Shown one piece after another: positions 47,541-58,474 of a stretch of 64,000 nucleotides of DNA; the first letter of the stretch is position 1, and every line of letters starts with the position of its first letter. A program made the translations under genes and the position numbers. The notes beneath the pieces were generated by a model. It was given only the letters and a program-made list of their open reading frames with translations, had not been told where the DNA came from and made no database searches. Source of the DNA: Hanleya hanleyi (lineage: Eukaryota; Mollusca; Polyplacophora; Lepidopleurida; Hanleyidae); assembly GCA_036873755.1 (NCBI GenBank), contig JAVTVY010020333.1, positions 1 through 64,000 on the forward strand, read 5' to 3'.

Positions 47541-48455
47541 GTGGACGTAGTGACGCTAACAATTTTAGAGAGGGTCTCACCTGAAGTAACGCGAGTATGT
47601 TATCCAAATAAAAAGGTATTTCCTCGAAGTGACGTGGTGACGCTAACAATTTTAGAGAGGGTCTCACCTGAAGTAACGCGGGTATGTTATCCAAATAAGA
47701 AGGTATTTCCTCGAAGTGACGTGGTGACGCTAACAATTCTAGAGAGGGTCTCACCTGAAGTAACGCGAGTATGTTATCCAAATAAGAAGGTATTTCCTCG
47801 AAGTGACGTAGTGACGCAAACAATTCTAGAGAGGGTCTCACCTGAAGTAGCGCGAGTATGTTATCCAAATAAGAAGGTATTTCCTCGAAGTAACGTGGTG
47901 ACGCTAACAATTTTAGAGAGGGTCTCACCTGAACTGATGCAGGTACGTTACACAAATAACTTTACGGACTTTACTCCGAAATGACGCAGTGCCGCTGACA
48001 ATTTTAGAGAGAGTCCCACGCTAAGTTACGCAGAAACGTTACGCAACTAAAAAGGTGTCTGTCTGAAATGACGTAGTGACGCTGACAATTTCAGAGACAG
48101 TCTCATGCAAAGTTACACAGAAACGTTACGCAAACAAGAAGGTGTCTATCCGAAGTGACGTAATGATGCTGACAATTACAGAGGAAGTCTCATCTGACGT
48201 TACGCAGGTACGTTACGCAAATATCGGTCCGCAGTGACGTAATGACGCTCCTAATTTTAAAGAGGGTGCACGTTACGCAGGAACGTTACATAAATAAAAA
48301 AGTATCTGGCCAAAGTGACGTAGTGACGCTAACAATTTTAGAGGGGGTTTCACCTGAAGTTACACAGGTACATTACACAAATAAAAAAGTGTCTCTCTGG
48401 AGTAACATAGTGACGCTGACAATTGTAGACAGTCTCACCTGAAGTGACGTAGGTA
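47541..48455 (+). repeat. 87-bp satellite array 2 (about 11 monomers)
   Basis: Monomers start TGACGCTAAC at 47,551, 47,638, 47,725 and 47,812, an exact 87-bp period. The first five are nearly identical; those to the right diverge. Because 87 is 29 codons, both strands show long open frames (47,535-47,984 and 47,530-47,955), which are side effects of the period. Confidence 0.92.
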
Positions 48456-49075
48456 CGTTACGCAGGTTACCTCCCTTTTCCCCCACCACCCACCCCAGTG
48501 GTCCTCTCTTTCTCGTGAGTTCTTACATGAGGGATGAACCGGTCAAGTGCGCTATAGTTCCGGCAAAGGTTACGTGGCTGGAATGGTGACTCTATGTGGC
48601 ATGTATTCTTCCTCGGTGAGGCGGTCTGATGGTGATGCGGTCAAAAGAGCCTCCGCGGACAGAAAGTAGTCCCAAATACGTGGGGAGCCGGGGGAAATTC
48701 TCCGGCAATCTCCGGCACATTTTGGGGTTGAGAGGGGACCCTAGTGGACCGATTGGTTCGAATGAAGTGTCAAAGTAAAGCGCTCCTCCAGGGCCATCAA
48801 GTGATGGGTGGGCGCATGTAAAAGTTTCTCCAGAAAAAAAATATATAAAAAGCGGAACACGGACTTTACTCCTAGAATAGGGGAAAACCCCTATCAACCC
48901 TATCCAAAAGCGCTAATATCGGTCTCCGGGCTTATCGGGGTCTGCCTATCAAGTCATGGATGGGTATATGTAAAAGTTTGTCCAGAAAAAATATAAAAAG
49001 CGGAACACGGACTACAATAGGGGGCTGATTCGCACATTTGCATCTATACGGGAAAATGCCTGTATGGGGTATGGG

Positions 49076-49644
49076 GTTCTTGATACTTGCAAAGGCAGTA
49101 GGCCTTCACTGCAAGAAGTCAGATCCATTTCCCCAGTTCATGTTCAAGAAAGATAAAAGGGCAAAATATGATGCATTGAGGAAACAAAGTTTCACATACC
49201 GGAATCAGCGGTACTTGTCCAGGAAAAAGCACTGCAACAGGAAATTACTGCAAAATTCTTTGTACAACAGCAAGCAATCAACAAGTATTGCAGCAGATCA
49301 TGCATATTCAATAAACCCCAACTTGCACTGAAAGAGCAACTTTTTGATAACTCAATGATAATTACCTTACAGAATACATCGTCTAAAGCCGAAATGGCCT
49401 CTACATTCCCCATTAACGGCACACTGATTACGAGCATTGTTGACACGAGCACATTCAAGAGACAGATATTGTATAATTCCGGACAGATATTCCATTATGG
49501 GCCTATGGGCTTATCCAGATCTCCGTGAACTTTTCGACAAATTTGACCGCTTAGCCCCGAGACCCTTCCCATTGTATTTTTCGTGGCGAGACGAAGAGAA
49601 CAAGAACAAACAACTGATAGTAAATCCAAAAAATCCACCCTCAT
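49076..49644 (+). other. Central region of the outer foldback with an open frame
   Basis: Between the inverted arms a + frame is open from about 49,120 to a TGA near 49,525. It is rich in Gln, Lys and Ser (QEKALQQEITAKFFVQQQAI). It has no domain I recognise. It could be a captured fragment or the remains of a transposase gene. Confidence 0.25.
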
Positions 49645-50276
49645 ACCCCATACAGCCATTTTCCCGTATAGATGCAAATGTGCGAATCAGGCCCCTATTG
49701 TAGAGGTAAAATCCGTGTTCCGCTTTTTATATTTTTTTTCTGGAGAAACTTTTACATGTACCCACCCATGACTTGATAGGTAGACCTTGATAAGCCCGGA
49801 GACCGATATTAGCTCTTTTGGATAGGGTTGATGGGGTTTTCCCCTATTGTAGAGGTAAAGTCCGTGTTCCGCTTTCTATATTTTTTTCTGGAGAAACGTT
49901 TACATGCACCCACCCAAGACTTGATGGCCCTGGCGGAGCGCTTCACTTTGACACCTCACTCGAACCATATCGGTCCACTAGGGTCCCCTCTCGCCCCCAA
50001 AATGTCCCGGATATTGCCGGAGAATTTCCCTCGGCTTCCCAAGTATTTGGGACTACTTTCTGTCCGCGGAGGCTTTTTTGACCGCATCACCGCCAGACCG
50101 CCTCACCGCGGAAGAGTACATGCCAGATAGAGACACCATGCCAACCACGTAACCTTTGCCGGAACTATAGTGCACTTGACCGCCCCGTGACTGCCCCAAA
50201 GAGTATGTGATCGCCCAAAGAGTTCTCTCCCCCGGCAAAACTTACGGCTATATACGCTTTATATACTACTTTGCGC

Positions 50277-51165
50277 CAATAAGTAAGAATAAGAAAAATA
50301 TATCTCGTGTGAGAAGACATATATTTTGTAGGAAACTCGGTGCTCAGAAATCGGTGATCTCGATGTAACAAGAAGTGGTATTAGCTGTATATTTCTGACA
50401 TATTTGGGCAAAGCTTTGGTGTCTCACGTTCCCTGCTCCGGTATCAACTTAAAAAGGCAAAAAAAGTGCGGGTCAACTTGTCCGTTTTTGTCAGATTTTC
50501 TCTCCGTAAATGAGTCCTGATTTTTAGTCAGCTCCAAGTGGCATAACTCAGGCGGGACAAAATTTACTCCATGACCCCGATCACCGTGTAGACGAAGCCA
50601 GCCAACGACATGTACGTGCTCGTTTGCAGCGTTGATTATGCTGAATAGGATGGCATTATAGATATAAGCTATTAAAAGAAGAATATGATGTAGCAGAACA
50701 CGGGCAGTCTATCGTATTATGAAATTTGACAGGGGCGTTTGCTACGAAACCGTGGGGGGCCACCTTAAGGGGCAGGGTGTTTTTTTTATTTTTAATTACT
50801 CACATTAATTATTCGCATTTATCGTAATCTGGGAGTGTTTGCGAGTGTGGCGGCATATAAGTTATGCATACTATTGTGGGATATCCGACAGATAACTTTC
50901 CCCCTACCCCATCTTTGTTTTGATCACTTTTGCCAACCCTAGCAGGATTTTTGAGAACAAAACCCAAAATTAACCCATGTGTTCCTAATAACGGACATCT
51001 ATTCGGCAATATGAAGGCCGTGGTTGCTTTTCCGCTTTCCAATGATACCAGAAAAGCGGGAAAAACGCAAATAAGATATTTAGAAATTAGACAGGGTCCA
51101 TTGCAACGAAACTGTGGAGGGCCACCTTAAGTGCACAAAGATCAAGAGGTACGAAGATCACCTTA
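50277..51165. repeat. End of block R followed by a two-copy repeat
   Basis: 50,277-50,390 continues block R beyond the foldback insertion (CAATAAGTAAGAATAA, GGAAACTCGGTGCTCAGAAAT). About 50,720-50,775 and 51,075-51,130 are diverged copies of one segment (GACAGGG..., CGAAAC.GTGG.GGGCCACCTTAAG). No gene is seen. Confidence 0.5.
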
Positions 51166-51260
51166 CAGATAAATGGTGCGCAGAGGTCAAAGGTCACTTC
51201 CGGTCACGTGACCGGAACCGGAAGTGACGTCATAGAGGTCATATGCAAGTTTTTTTAGGT
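51166..51260. promoter_or_regulatory. Palindromic E-box/ETS plus CRE block upstream of viral genes
   Basis: CACTTCCGGTCACGTGACCGG followed by ACCGGAAGTG forms a hairpin-capable palindrome with a central E-box CACGTG and ETS-type CCGGAAGT arms. A CRE (TGACGTCA) and GAGGTCATATGCAA follow, nearly the same block as at 1888-1910. Role inferred from motifs and from its place upstream of the ATPase. Confidence 0.5.
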
Positions 51261-51462
51261 CGATTGGACTCAGTGTCCCCTTTCACTTGGAGCATAGCTC
51301 TTTCAAAAGGTCAAGTTGAAACCTGTTTCCAAACCTGGCTATTAATACTAGAGTCACCGAGGCCCTTTATGTGACATCACAGACCCTTGTTTTAGGTCGA
51401 TTGGCCTCAATTTCCCTTTTTACTTGGAGCATAGCTCTTTCAAAAGGGTCAGTAGGGTGAGT
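51256..51462 (+). repeat. Two-copy direct repeat in the viral control region
   Basis: TTAGGTCGATTGG, then ACTTGGAGCATAGCTCTTTC, occurs at 51,256-51,314 and again at 51,392-51,448. The spacing is about 136 bp. Confidence 0.8.
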
Positions 51463-51469
51463 CAGATAT

Positions 51470-51870
51470 TGGTCCAAATGGGCCGTAAGAGGTGTCAATG
51501 TGTAGCACTCGTGAACGAGCGTCCGACTGAATGGGTATGGCGTGGAAATAACGTCATCCAGCGCATGCGCAGTAGACAAACAATATGGGAATAGACGTTT
51601 TAGAGTCTAGATCGACCAATATTGGCCCGAATGGGTCTTGGGAGGTGTCATAGTGAAGCAGTCGTGAAGGAGCTTCCGACAGGATGGGTATGGCATGGGA
51701 ATATGGATATTCCGTGCATGCGCGGTAGGCAAAGAATATGGAAATAGATATTTTGGGAGCGAGATGGGCCGCTATTGGTCCAAATGGGTCGTGTGGGGGA
51801 CAAAGTGAAGCACTCGTGGACTAGTCAGACTTAGAGTGATATGCGCCTGCGCAGTCGGGGAGTAGTAGAG
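51470..51870 (+). repeat. Three repeats of about 150 bp with NRF1-like GCATGCGC sites
   Basis: Each repeat has a TATTGG-TCC/CCGAATGGG start, a GTGAAGCA/GTAGCA..CGTG middle and a GCATGCGCAGTAG-type end (51,563; 51,717; a weaker GCGCCTGCGCAGTC at 51,845). The last word type is the known NRF1 consensus. The array precedes a purine-rich leader (51,975-52,043) and the ATPase pseudogene. Confidence 0.65.
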
Positions 51871-52141
51871 AAAAGGGAGATGTGCAAATGAGCGCGTTTG
51901 GGGGAGAGGTGGCCATATTCGCTCTCGCTACCTGGTAAAGTTAACTTAGCGTATGTGTGTAGGTGTGTGTGTGTGGTGGTGGAGGAAGAGGAAGAGGAGG
52001 AGGAGGAAGAGGACGAGGAGGAGGCAGAAAAGAGGAGGAGGAATGAAGTTGAGTGAGTGACTGAGTGGTCATATACGGTCGTTTGTAAACCATTAGCCTC
52101 AATCTGTAATCACGCTGTGACCGGGTACCATGTCGAGTATA

Positions 52142-52963
52142 TGTACGTTCAGTCAGAGAACCTTATCTCGTCGCGACAATATGCTCAGACATATTCATTG
52201 CAAACACAACCAAGAGATACCACCGAGTCCCGCTATAGGTCCACCAAGTGGAGTAGAGAATCCCTATACCATGACGGGCAGCGGGCCTACGGGATGTGGC
52301 AAGACGTAATGGGTGATGAAATTCTTAGAGGAAGGGCCCATCAGCTATACCCGCATAGTTTGATGCTACAGCCAGTGGCAGCCCGCCTACAAAACTACAA
52401 GGTTACAGAATGTGGCCTTCGTCCCAGGGATTCCTCACGATATCGATCAAGCGTATTACTTCGACTCCGAGCAGACCAACGTCGTAGTTCTAGATGATTT
52501 GATGAGTGCGGCCAAGGACAATTCACACATTGCAGACTTGCTTACCAAAGGATCCCATCATCGGAATCTGTCCGTCATCTATTTGATCAAGAATCTCTTT
52601 TCTCAAGGGAATGCGTCCAGATATATTGCCTTGAACTGCCAATACTTTGTGTTGTTCTCCAAACCCATCGACAGAGCGCAAATCCGTGTGTTTGATAGTC
52701 GAATTTATCCTCAGAACATCGACCATTTCATGCAGGCATTTTAAGCCGCGACAGGTCATCCGTACGGCTACCTGTTCGTAGACTTAAAAGTTCATACCCC
52801 CGAAGATCGTCGATTGACGACCCACCTGTTACCCGACGAGGGGTCACCACAACGTCATATATCCCTACACCATCCACCGAGTCCAAATCTGGCAGCGCCC
52901 GTTCAGCGGCAGCAACCCACCCCCTTCATACCATCAGTCCCGGAATATATCACCCAACCGTGA
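52142..52963 (+). pseudogene. Packaging-type ATPase of a Polinton/adintovirus-like element, three in-frame stops
   Basis: One frame carries the whole gene. Walker A (GPTGCGKT) is at 52,283-52,306 and is directly followed by a TAA (52,307-52,309). A TGA is at 52,361-52,363. Then comes an open stretch with VVVLDDLM (Walker B) near 52,487 and GSHHRNLSVIYLIKN, ending in a TAA at 52,742-52,744. The frame then continues with protein-like sequence to a TGA at 52,961-52,963. The motifs fit the FtsK/HerA-type ATPase that packages DNA into capsids in the Polinton/adintovirus group. The missing start and three stops make it a pseudogene; the preserved frame suggests moderate age. Family assignment is by motif recognition. 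Confidence 0.75.
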
Positions 52964-53343
52964 AGGACCAACCCAAACCCGTACAAGGGAATGGACACAA
53001 TGCGAACTCGAGGCTATGGAAGGATGTATTCAAAGAAAGTATGGACGCCAAGATGGGCGAGACGTTGGAGACCACAGAAAACAAGTTTCACCACAAAGAG
53101 TATTCGAAAGAGGAAGCCGCAATTTTAGCCCATAACACATTGGTACCTAGATTACGACTGGCTTTACGGCCGCAGTATGTCGATCTTGTGACTCATATGA
53201 AATTGCTGGAAAAAGACCCACTCCATGGATAGCGTCGATGTTGAAAACCCTAGGCATGAGCTGGACAGCGGCGTATGTCAAGGCCATGGCTCAAAAGAAT
53301 CATTTGTTTGAGCGCACCATGAAGATAAATAGCCCACACGATA
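52960..53343 (+). pseudogene. Small viral-type gene downstream of the ATPase, frameshifted
   Basis: A Lys/Glu-rich frame (contains HHKEYSKEEAAILAHN) is open to 53,232. A second frame from about 53,226 (WIASMLKTLGMSW) is open to a TGA near 53,365. The join looks like a one-base frameshift near 53,225. There is no clear ATG at its start, because the frame begins at the ATPase stop. I recognise it only as a companion gene of the ATPase, possibly a small virion or maturation protein. Confidence 0.45.
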
Positions 53344-53362
53344 TCATTTCCATCATTTTACC

Positions 53363-53563
53363 ATGAGCACTATAGAGTTTACGTTGTCTGATGTAAACTT
53401 TGAACCCAACAACGAGGATATTCTAGCCGAAGCCTTACGTCAAGCCGACGTTCAAGTCGATGCTATTATTGATACAGTTCAAGGTGGGACCACCGAGACC
53501 GTTCAGCACCAACGCATGCGTTGTCATCTTATCACGCTCATAATAGACATTCCATGGAATTGA
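53363..53563 (+). CDS. Viral-cluster ORF, unknown function, probably truncated
   Basis: An ATG at 53,363 overlaps the end of the preceding frame and opens 66 acidic codons (contains NFEPNNEDILAEALRQ). The tight spacing and + orientation suggest the next gene of the viral cluster. The frame ends in low-complexity repeat sequence, so it is probably the truncated N-terminus of a longer protein. No domain recognised. Confidence 0.4.
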   Translation: MSTIEFTLSDVNFEPNNEDILAEALRQADVQVDAIIDTVQGGTTETVQHQRMRCHLITLIIDIPWN

Positions 53564-53584
53564 CACTAATTTATCGAAATGCGA

Positions 53585-53662
53585 TGACGTCCGTCAACGC
53601 CCGACGTTACGCCTTAACGCCCGTTTCAACACCTTAACGTCCTATCCCAACGCCTTATGCAT
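53585..53662. repeat. Short AACGCC-type repeats at the end of the viral piece
   Basis: CAACGCC, TTAACGCC and CCAACGCC recur within 80 bp, where recognisable viral sequence stops. Confidence 0.6.
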
Positions 53663-56279
53663 TGTCGATCATCTATGGACGGACATCATTATGTTGGGGT
53701 TGAAGAAGAAAAGTTTCCGTCTCCAGCTGCGTCTCCATAAAGGTTTGAATTGCCTCGTGCAGGGTCAGACAATTCTGAGCACGGGTAGTTGTGATGGTAT
53801 CCTCTTCGGTACAATCTCTTTCTTATGCAGCAGAAGACATATCCGGGTCACCCATTGGTTAAAGTACGGCGTTGATTCTTCTAATGTTAATTATCACTTT
53901 GATTAACTGAATGAATATGACCTTAAATTTGACCTTTGAACTTCAGGTGCATCCTTATATGAGTGCATAGTTTGGTCGTCAACTCTTGAACGGCTTATGC
54001 GATCAGCCTGAAATAAGATCACGTGACCTACGTGACGTCACAAGGTCATCGCTTGCGATCAATTTTCCCGAACTATTAGGCCGTTAAGCAGTTCTCTCGT
54101 CCTGTTTGTGGTCATTTGTTGATTTCATCTATTAAATGGGCGTTGTCAATTTCGCTATAGCGATTCGGCTGTAGCACTCGAGGCATCCCATGTTCGGGAT
54201 TGAATAAATTTCGTGTTACATGACGGAGCTGGCTCATTTTTGGAAACGTTATAACTCTTGAATCTCAATAGATACGGACTTCTAATTTGTTGCGTGTTAC
54301 TTCCAATAATGAGTTCTTTCGTTGAAAATGACCCTGTACCGAGAATGGTAATTGTCGAAAACTTGAAAATTTACGAGAAAGCCGTTAGTTTAAAATAATA
54401 CAGCGTAGACAGAGGCTCGGCGATATTAGTATTCGATAAGAAACAAGGAGAATAACTGTGTTGCTCAGCCGGAAGTTGTTGTTCTGACGGCGCGCGTACG
54501 AATATAGCTATTGCATTTGTTGTCGACGATAAAAGTGCCTAAAACAAGTGAATATTTGCTTTGGCGGTTTATGCGTACTGTTCCGAGATGAAATACGAAT
54601 GGATTTATACAAAGGAGGTAAAGATTTGTTTTCTAATTTAAGAACTACACCCAGTCGACTAAAATTGCGCGCCAGAATACGTGAGTGAAACCGGCTCACA
54701 ACTGAATCTCGTGGTTGTTTCACGCGATTTGTAGATAATAGGCTGAAGTTTCTGGTACAGTTATTCAATTTTGATCGACGAAATATATATATGTGTTTAT
54801 TTGTGAAATTTCAAGATTATATCATTAATTGTTTTGAAGATATAACAAAAAACATTTTCCCTACTTCGTGTATGCTATTTGCCTATTACCCGTCAGGTTA
54901 AACGCTTAGGATAATCGACAAATATAAGTAGAAGTTGATTTCATTCATCCAAGTGTATCACGCAGGATCAGTTTCAAAGAGATAAGTGGTTCTCCATTGA
55001 CAAGGCGTGAAGACCTGTATGTAACCCGACACACCAATTCCTTTCCGACTGTACCAACCGAGTCACCCCGCGATTGCAATTAAATGAACGACGTTTAGAT
55101 GATGTTGAAAAGAGCTGCGAACCCTGATGATTCCCCTGTAAGCCCATGATGCATAATGTATATTTGTCAATTAAACGGAGGGTGTTCAATTATCATTATA
55201 TCGACATCGCATATGTAACACGACATGAATTTAATTTACAACGAAAGGATACATTTGTGAGACCGTCATGGAAAGACCGTGTCATTGTACCAACAATGTC
55301 TAGTTATTATTATTATTCATAGTAACGGTTTGATAGCTTGTTCTAAAAGAAGTCACGCTATACTCAAATTCGAACTTGACTGATTATAAGAGTGCACAAA
55401 ATCAAGAGGAAGAAATGCCACTGTAAGTGTCACATTTTGTCAAGGGCAGATATCTACCTCATAATATTTTCGTCGTTATGACGATTGAGTTCACAAGTAT
55501 AAGCTACATGGGCCTCCAATATCACAACACTGCTGATTTGAGGTCCTTGGTGCGCTATTTAACTTCGGATTGATCCATCGCGGCGGCATAAATATCTGTG
55601 AGAACAGCACGACATGGCCTCAAATTAGTCACTTGACTCTCCCGGGAGCTGGCTTGTTTCAACAGAAGAGAGGCAAAAATCATTGCAGACTGTTGATTTC
55701 AGTGCGAATTTAGTCTCTCACATTACAGCGTATCTTGACCGCATTTCAATGATTAGCAGATTAGGTCTATTATCAGAAATCAGACCATGATGGAATCGAC
55801 CAAGTTTATCCATACTTACACAAGACAACGATTTGTCAAAACATTCACACAAAGTTTACTGGATATGGCTATTTTAATTGATGTTCCCGATGATTGTAGC
55901 CACTCTACGGCTATTGTGCACCTTTTTGCGCAGGTTCCCGAAATGAGACACCTTAAACTTCAAATGAAAAGAGAAAACAGTGTGTGAGAATTTTGATTTC
56001 AAATAATTTGTCTTCTTAGAGTTCCAAGATAATCAGGCCAAAAAACGAAGAATCCCAGCATAAAGATGACGACGGATCCAATTTTGTAGAAGTTCATCCT
56101 GACTATATTTACAAGCTTTCAGAGAAATACTTTCTCCATCCTCAGGTAGAGTGGCAAATGCACATATATACAGTTTACAGAATCTTTTATACATTAACCT
56201 TGTGAGTACAATTCAGTCAACAGAGATATCGAGACATTAATACTGTGATTACAATTATAACCTTGGTGAAACCTTTTGG
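53663..56279. other. Non-coding stretch, nothing firmly recognised
   Basis: No supported gene. A CACGTGACC / TGACGTCA motif pair lies at 54,020-54,042. The 66-codon frame at 55,787-55,987 (contains PEMRHLKLQMKREN) has a protein-like composition but no partner exon or domain that I can see. Near 56,110-56,150 a stretch containing TTTCTCCATCCTCAG resembles retroelement tails. Confidence 0.35.
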
Positions 56280-57651
56280 ATAAGCTCAGCTTATGTATAT
56301 ACAGATTTAGTTAAGTAATCTATTACCAGCAACATGAATGGTATTCATGAACGAATTATTTCAGCGAACACGTCAATCGGGCGTTTAGAAGTTTTGAAGC
56401 AAATATTCTAGGCTGACTATAACCACTTGTTCCTCTTGGTGAGCTAAATCATTTAATAATTAATTTCTTATAAAATTAGTTCATCATGATTCTAATTAGA
56501 TTATATCACATTAGAAATCAATAGTACATCTACGTATACGCTTCCAAGTCTTGTGACCAACCTCCCATGTGACCTTATTACTATAAAGTATCAGCTCTCC
56601 AGAAAAGGAGGCGCGTATTGGGAGGTTGGAGATCCATTTGTGTACATTTAGCCATGTTTGCGGATCGTGTGTCTCCATTCTCGCGGATCGTTATCGGATA
56701 GCTGATCGTATACTGTTCGGTCTTCATCCAGCGAACAACAGACCCGAGAAATCTGATAAATTACAGGTTTTTCATACCACTTCTGGGACATATATTTACA
56801 ATAAATATATTTACTGGGCTTACAAAAGATACAGATATGAATAACTTCCGTATCATCCAAGAGCTGATGTAGATCTGTAATTTTGATCAAGTAGGACAGC
56901 ACATGACTCGAAAATGGCGTGTTACGTTGGGGTTACGTCGGCAGAGTTTAGCTGATTCGCTGACGACATCACGTGGTGTTGATTTCTGGGAATTGCCTAA
57001 TAGTTGTCGAACGTAGGCTGAAAATGGATATGCACGCACTCAGGGTCTGTCTTACAGCGTATAGAAGACACAGATGGTTATAGGTTGGTTGAAGATCATG
57101 TAACTTTAACATGTGTTTTTGAAGAATTGAAGTGATTTATTTGGACTTTAAGTTCGCCCCAGACTTTATATTCAGGATGGCATATATCATTATCTAAATA
57201 AGAAATACAGCTATAACCGGGAAATAAACATCTGCATAGATAGAACCATCCCATATATTGACTTTCAGCAATATTAATCTCAGCCCTGCAATAACATCAC
57301 GCGAGTTCGCCTCTAGAGATAACCTGTGAGGAAATTTATACCATGAAGACCTCAATAAACTAAAATTGTTCTTTCTACCCAGGTGTTGTTACTATCAGTT
57401 GCATCCCATGTATACGACTGACGTCAATAGAGCTGCTGCTTTCGTCAAAGGCAGAGTTGTCTCAAGTCACAAACCATGTTTGTTTTCTTCCTGCCGCCCT
57501 GCTATTAATAGCCAATACGAGCGTAATTTCTTTCACAAAACATAATTGGACTCTATAGACTTATGAGAGATAATGTTACACAAGTATATATTCATTGGAG
57601 TCACACGAGACATGGAAATACATTACACCAGAACAAGAATTGAAAAAGGAT
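56280..57651. repeat. Dispersed block R, copy at 56.3-57.65 kb
   Basis: Long similarity to 44,070-45,340 in the same orientation, and in part to 41,880-42,330. It is interrupted by a LINE at about 57,652 and resumes at about 58,475. Confidence 0.7.
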
Positions 57652-58474
57652 GATTGTTAGCTTTAGAAGGTAATGGATCTACTATAGGAGGAAGATATGT
57701 CATATTCTCAGTTTCACTGTCATGCCTTCAAGCGATTGAGAGTGGAACTTCAACTCACCCAACCATTTTGAACATTCTACAGTTATATGAACGTAGATTT
57801 CATCAACAGATTGATGCTGTGTTATGTTGGTTGCCTAACCAAGTTGGTGTCAGAGGAAATACTGAAGCTGATGAAATGGCTGAGGCAGCCCCAGATAATG
57901 AGGTTGATCCTGTTGGAATCCCATATAGCGATTTCAGACCCTCTATCTGTGCTTATATGAGAAAGCTGTTTCAATCTTTATGGGATGTTGTAGATAATAA
58001 TAAACTTCATGCGTTTCAAAAAAACTGTAGCATATATTCTGAGTAGTCAGAAACGTTTCGATCAAGCCATGATCAGGCGATGTAGAATCGGTCATACCCG
58101 ATTGACTCACGAACATTTACTAAAAAAGGAACTAGCATCAAGGTGTATTCCATGCCACGAAGATATCACAGTGAAACATATTCTGATCGACTGTATAGAT
58201 TTTAAGATTGTAAGAGATTCTTTTCAAGCACCTACTTTAGAATATCTTTTTAGTCGGATAAAAGCCGACTGTATTTTAGGTTATTTGAGAAAAATCAGTT
58301 TGTTGCGTAAGTTTTAATGTACACGTTTTTGGTAGGTTGTGTTGATTACTGCTGAATTGCTGGGTTGTTGACTCGTTTTTTGTTGAAATACTTAGAATTT
58401 TTTTTGATTGTCGTTATATAGCTTAAATATTGCTGAACGCGACGTTAAACCTTAATTTTCTCTCTCTTTTTTAA
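57652..58474 (+). mobile_element. 5'-truncated RNase H-bearing LINE with likely target duplication
   Basis: AAAAAGGATGA before it and AAAAAAGATGA after it look like a target duplication within block R. The element ends with the GCTGAACGCGACGTTAAACC tail and a short TC-rich run. It is the same family as the fragments in units 2-4, but here the RNase H part is also present. Confidence 0.7.
57654..58317 (+). pseudogene. LINE RNase H plus C2HC zinc-finger end, frameshifted
   Basis: The first frame (57,654-58,046) resembles RNase H: IFSVSLSCLQAI, where the usual FSDS has Val for the catalytic Asp, and LCWLPNQVGVRGNTEADEMA, where the usual PSHVG His is Gln. A one-base shift in an A-run near 58,018 moves into the second frame (to 58,317), with RRCRIGHTRLTHEHLL and the C2HC knuckle RCIPCHEDITVKHILIDC. 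Two catalytic losses and a frameshift show it is dead. Confidence 0.7.

Larger units (their letters stand above)
45541..48539. mobile_element. Inner foldback element built of two opposed satellite arrays
   Basis: CGGTCAAGTG lies on both sides (45,531-45,540 and 48,540-48,549), a perfect 10-bp target duplication. The ends are related inverted repeats (CATGTAAGCAGTCACGAGAG on the left; CTCGTGAGTTCTTACATGAG on the right). Inside, array 1 (about 45,715-46,600) and array 2 (47,541-48,455) are the same 87-bp satellite in opposite orientation, separated by about 0.9 kb. A 9-10-bp duplication with long structured arms recalls Mutator-like elements, but no transposase is present. Confidence 0.7.
45442..50272. 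mobile_element. Outer foldback element with a nested inner foldback (4.83 kb)
   Basis: GCGC borders it on both sides (45,438-45,441 and 50,273-50,276). The uninterrupted sites ATTAACGCCAATAAGT are seen in paralogous repeats at 60,678 and 58,546. The ends are AGTAGTATATAAAGCG and its reverse complement. With the inner insertion (45,541-48,539) set aside, the two arms are about 45,442-45,540 plus 48,550-49,075, and about 49,645-50,272, each some 600 bp. They surround a unique centre of about 560 bp. A long-armed foldback DNA element of unknown superfamily fits. No transposase is recognised. Confidence 0.8.

Noticed and set aside
47530..47984. Long overlapping ORFs on both strands
   Set aside because: The 87-bp monomer is a multiple of three without stops in these frames, so openness follows from the period.
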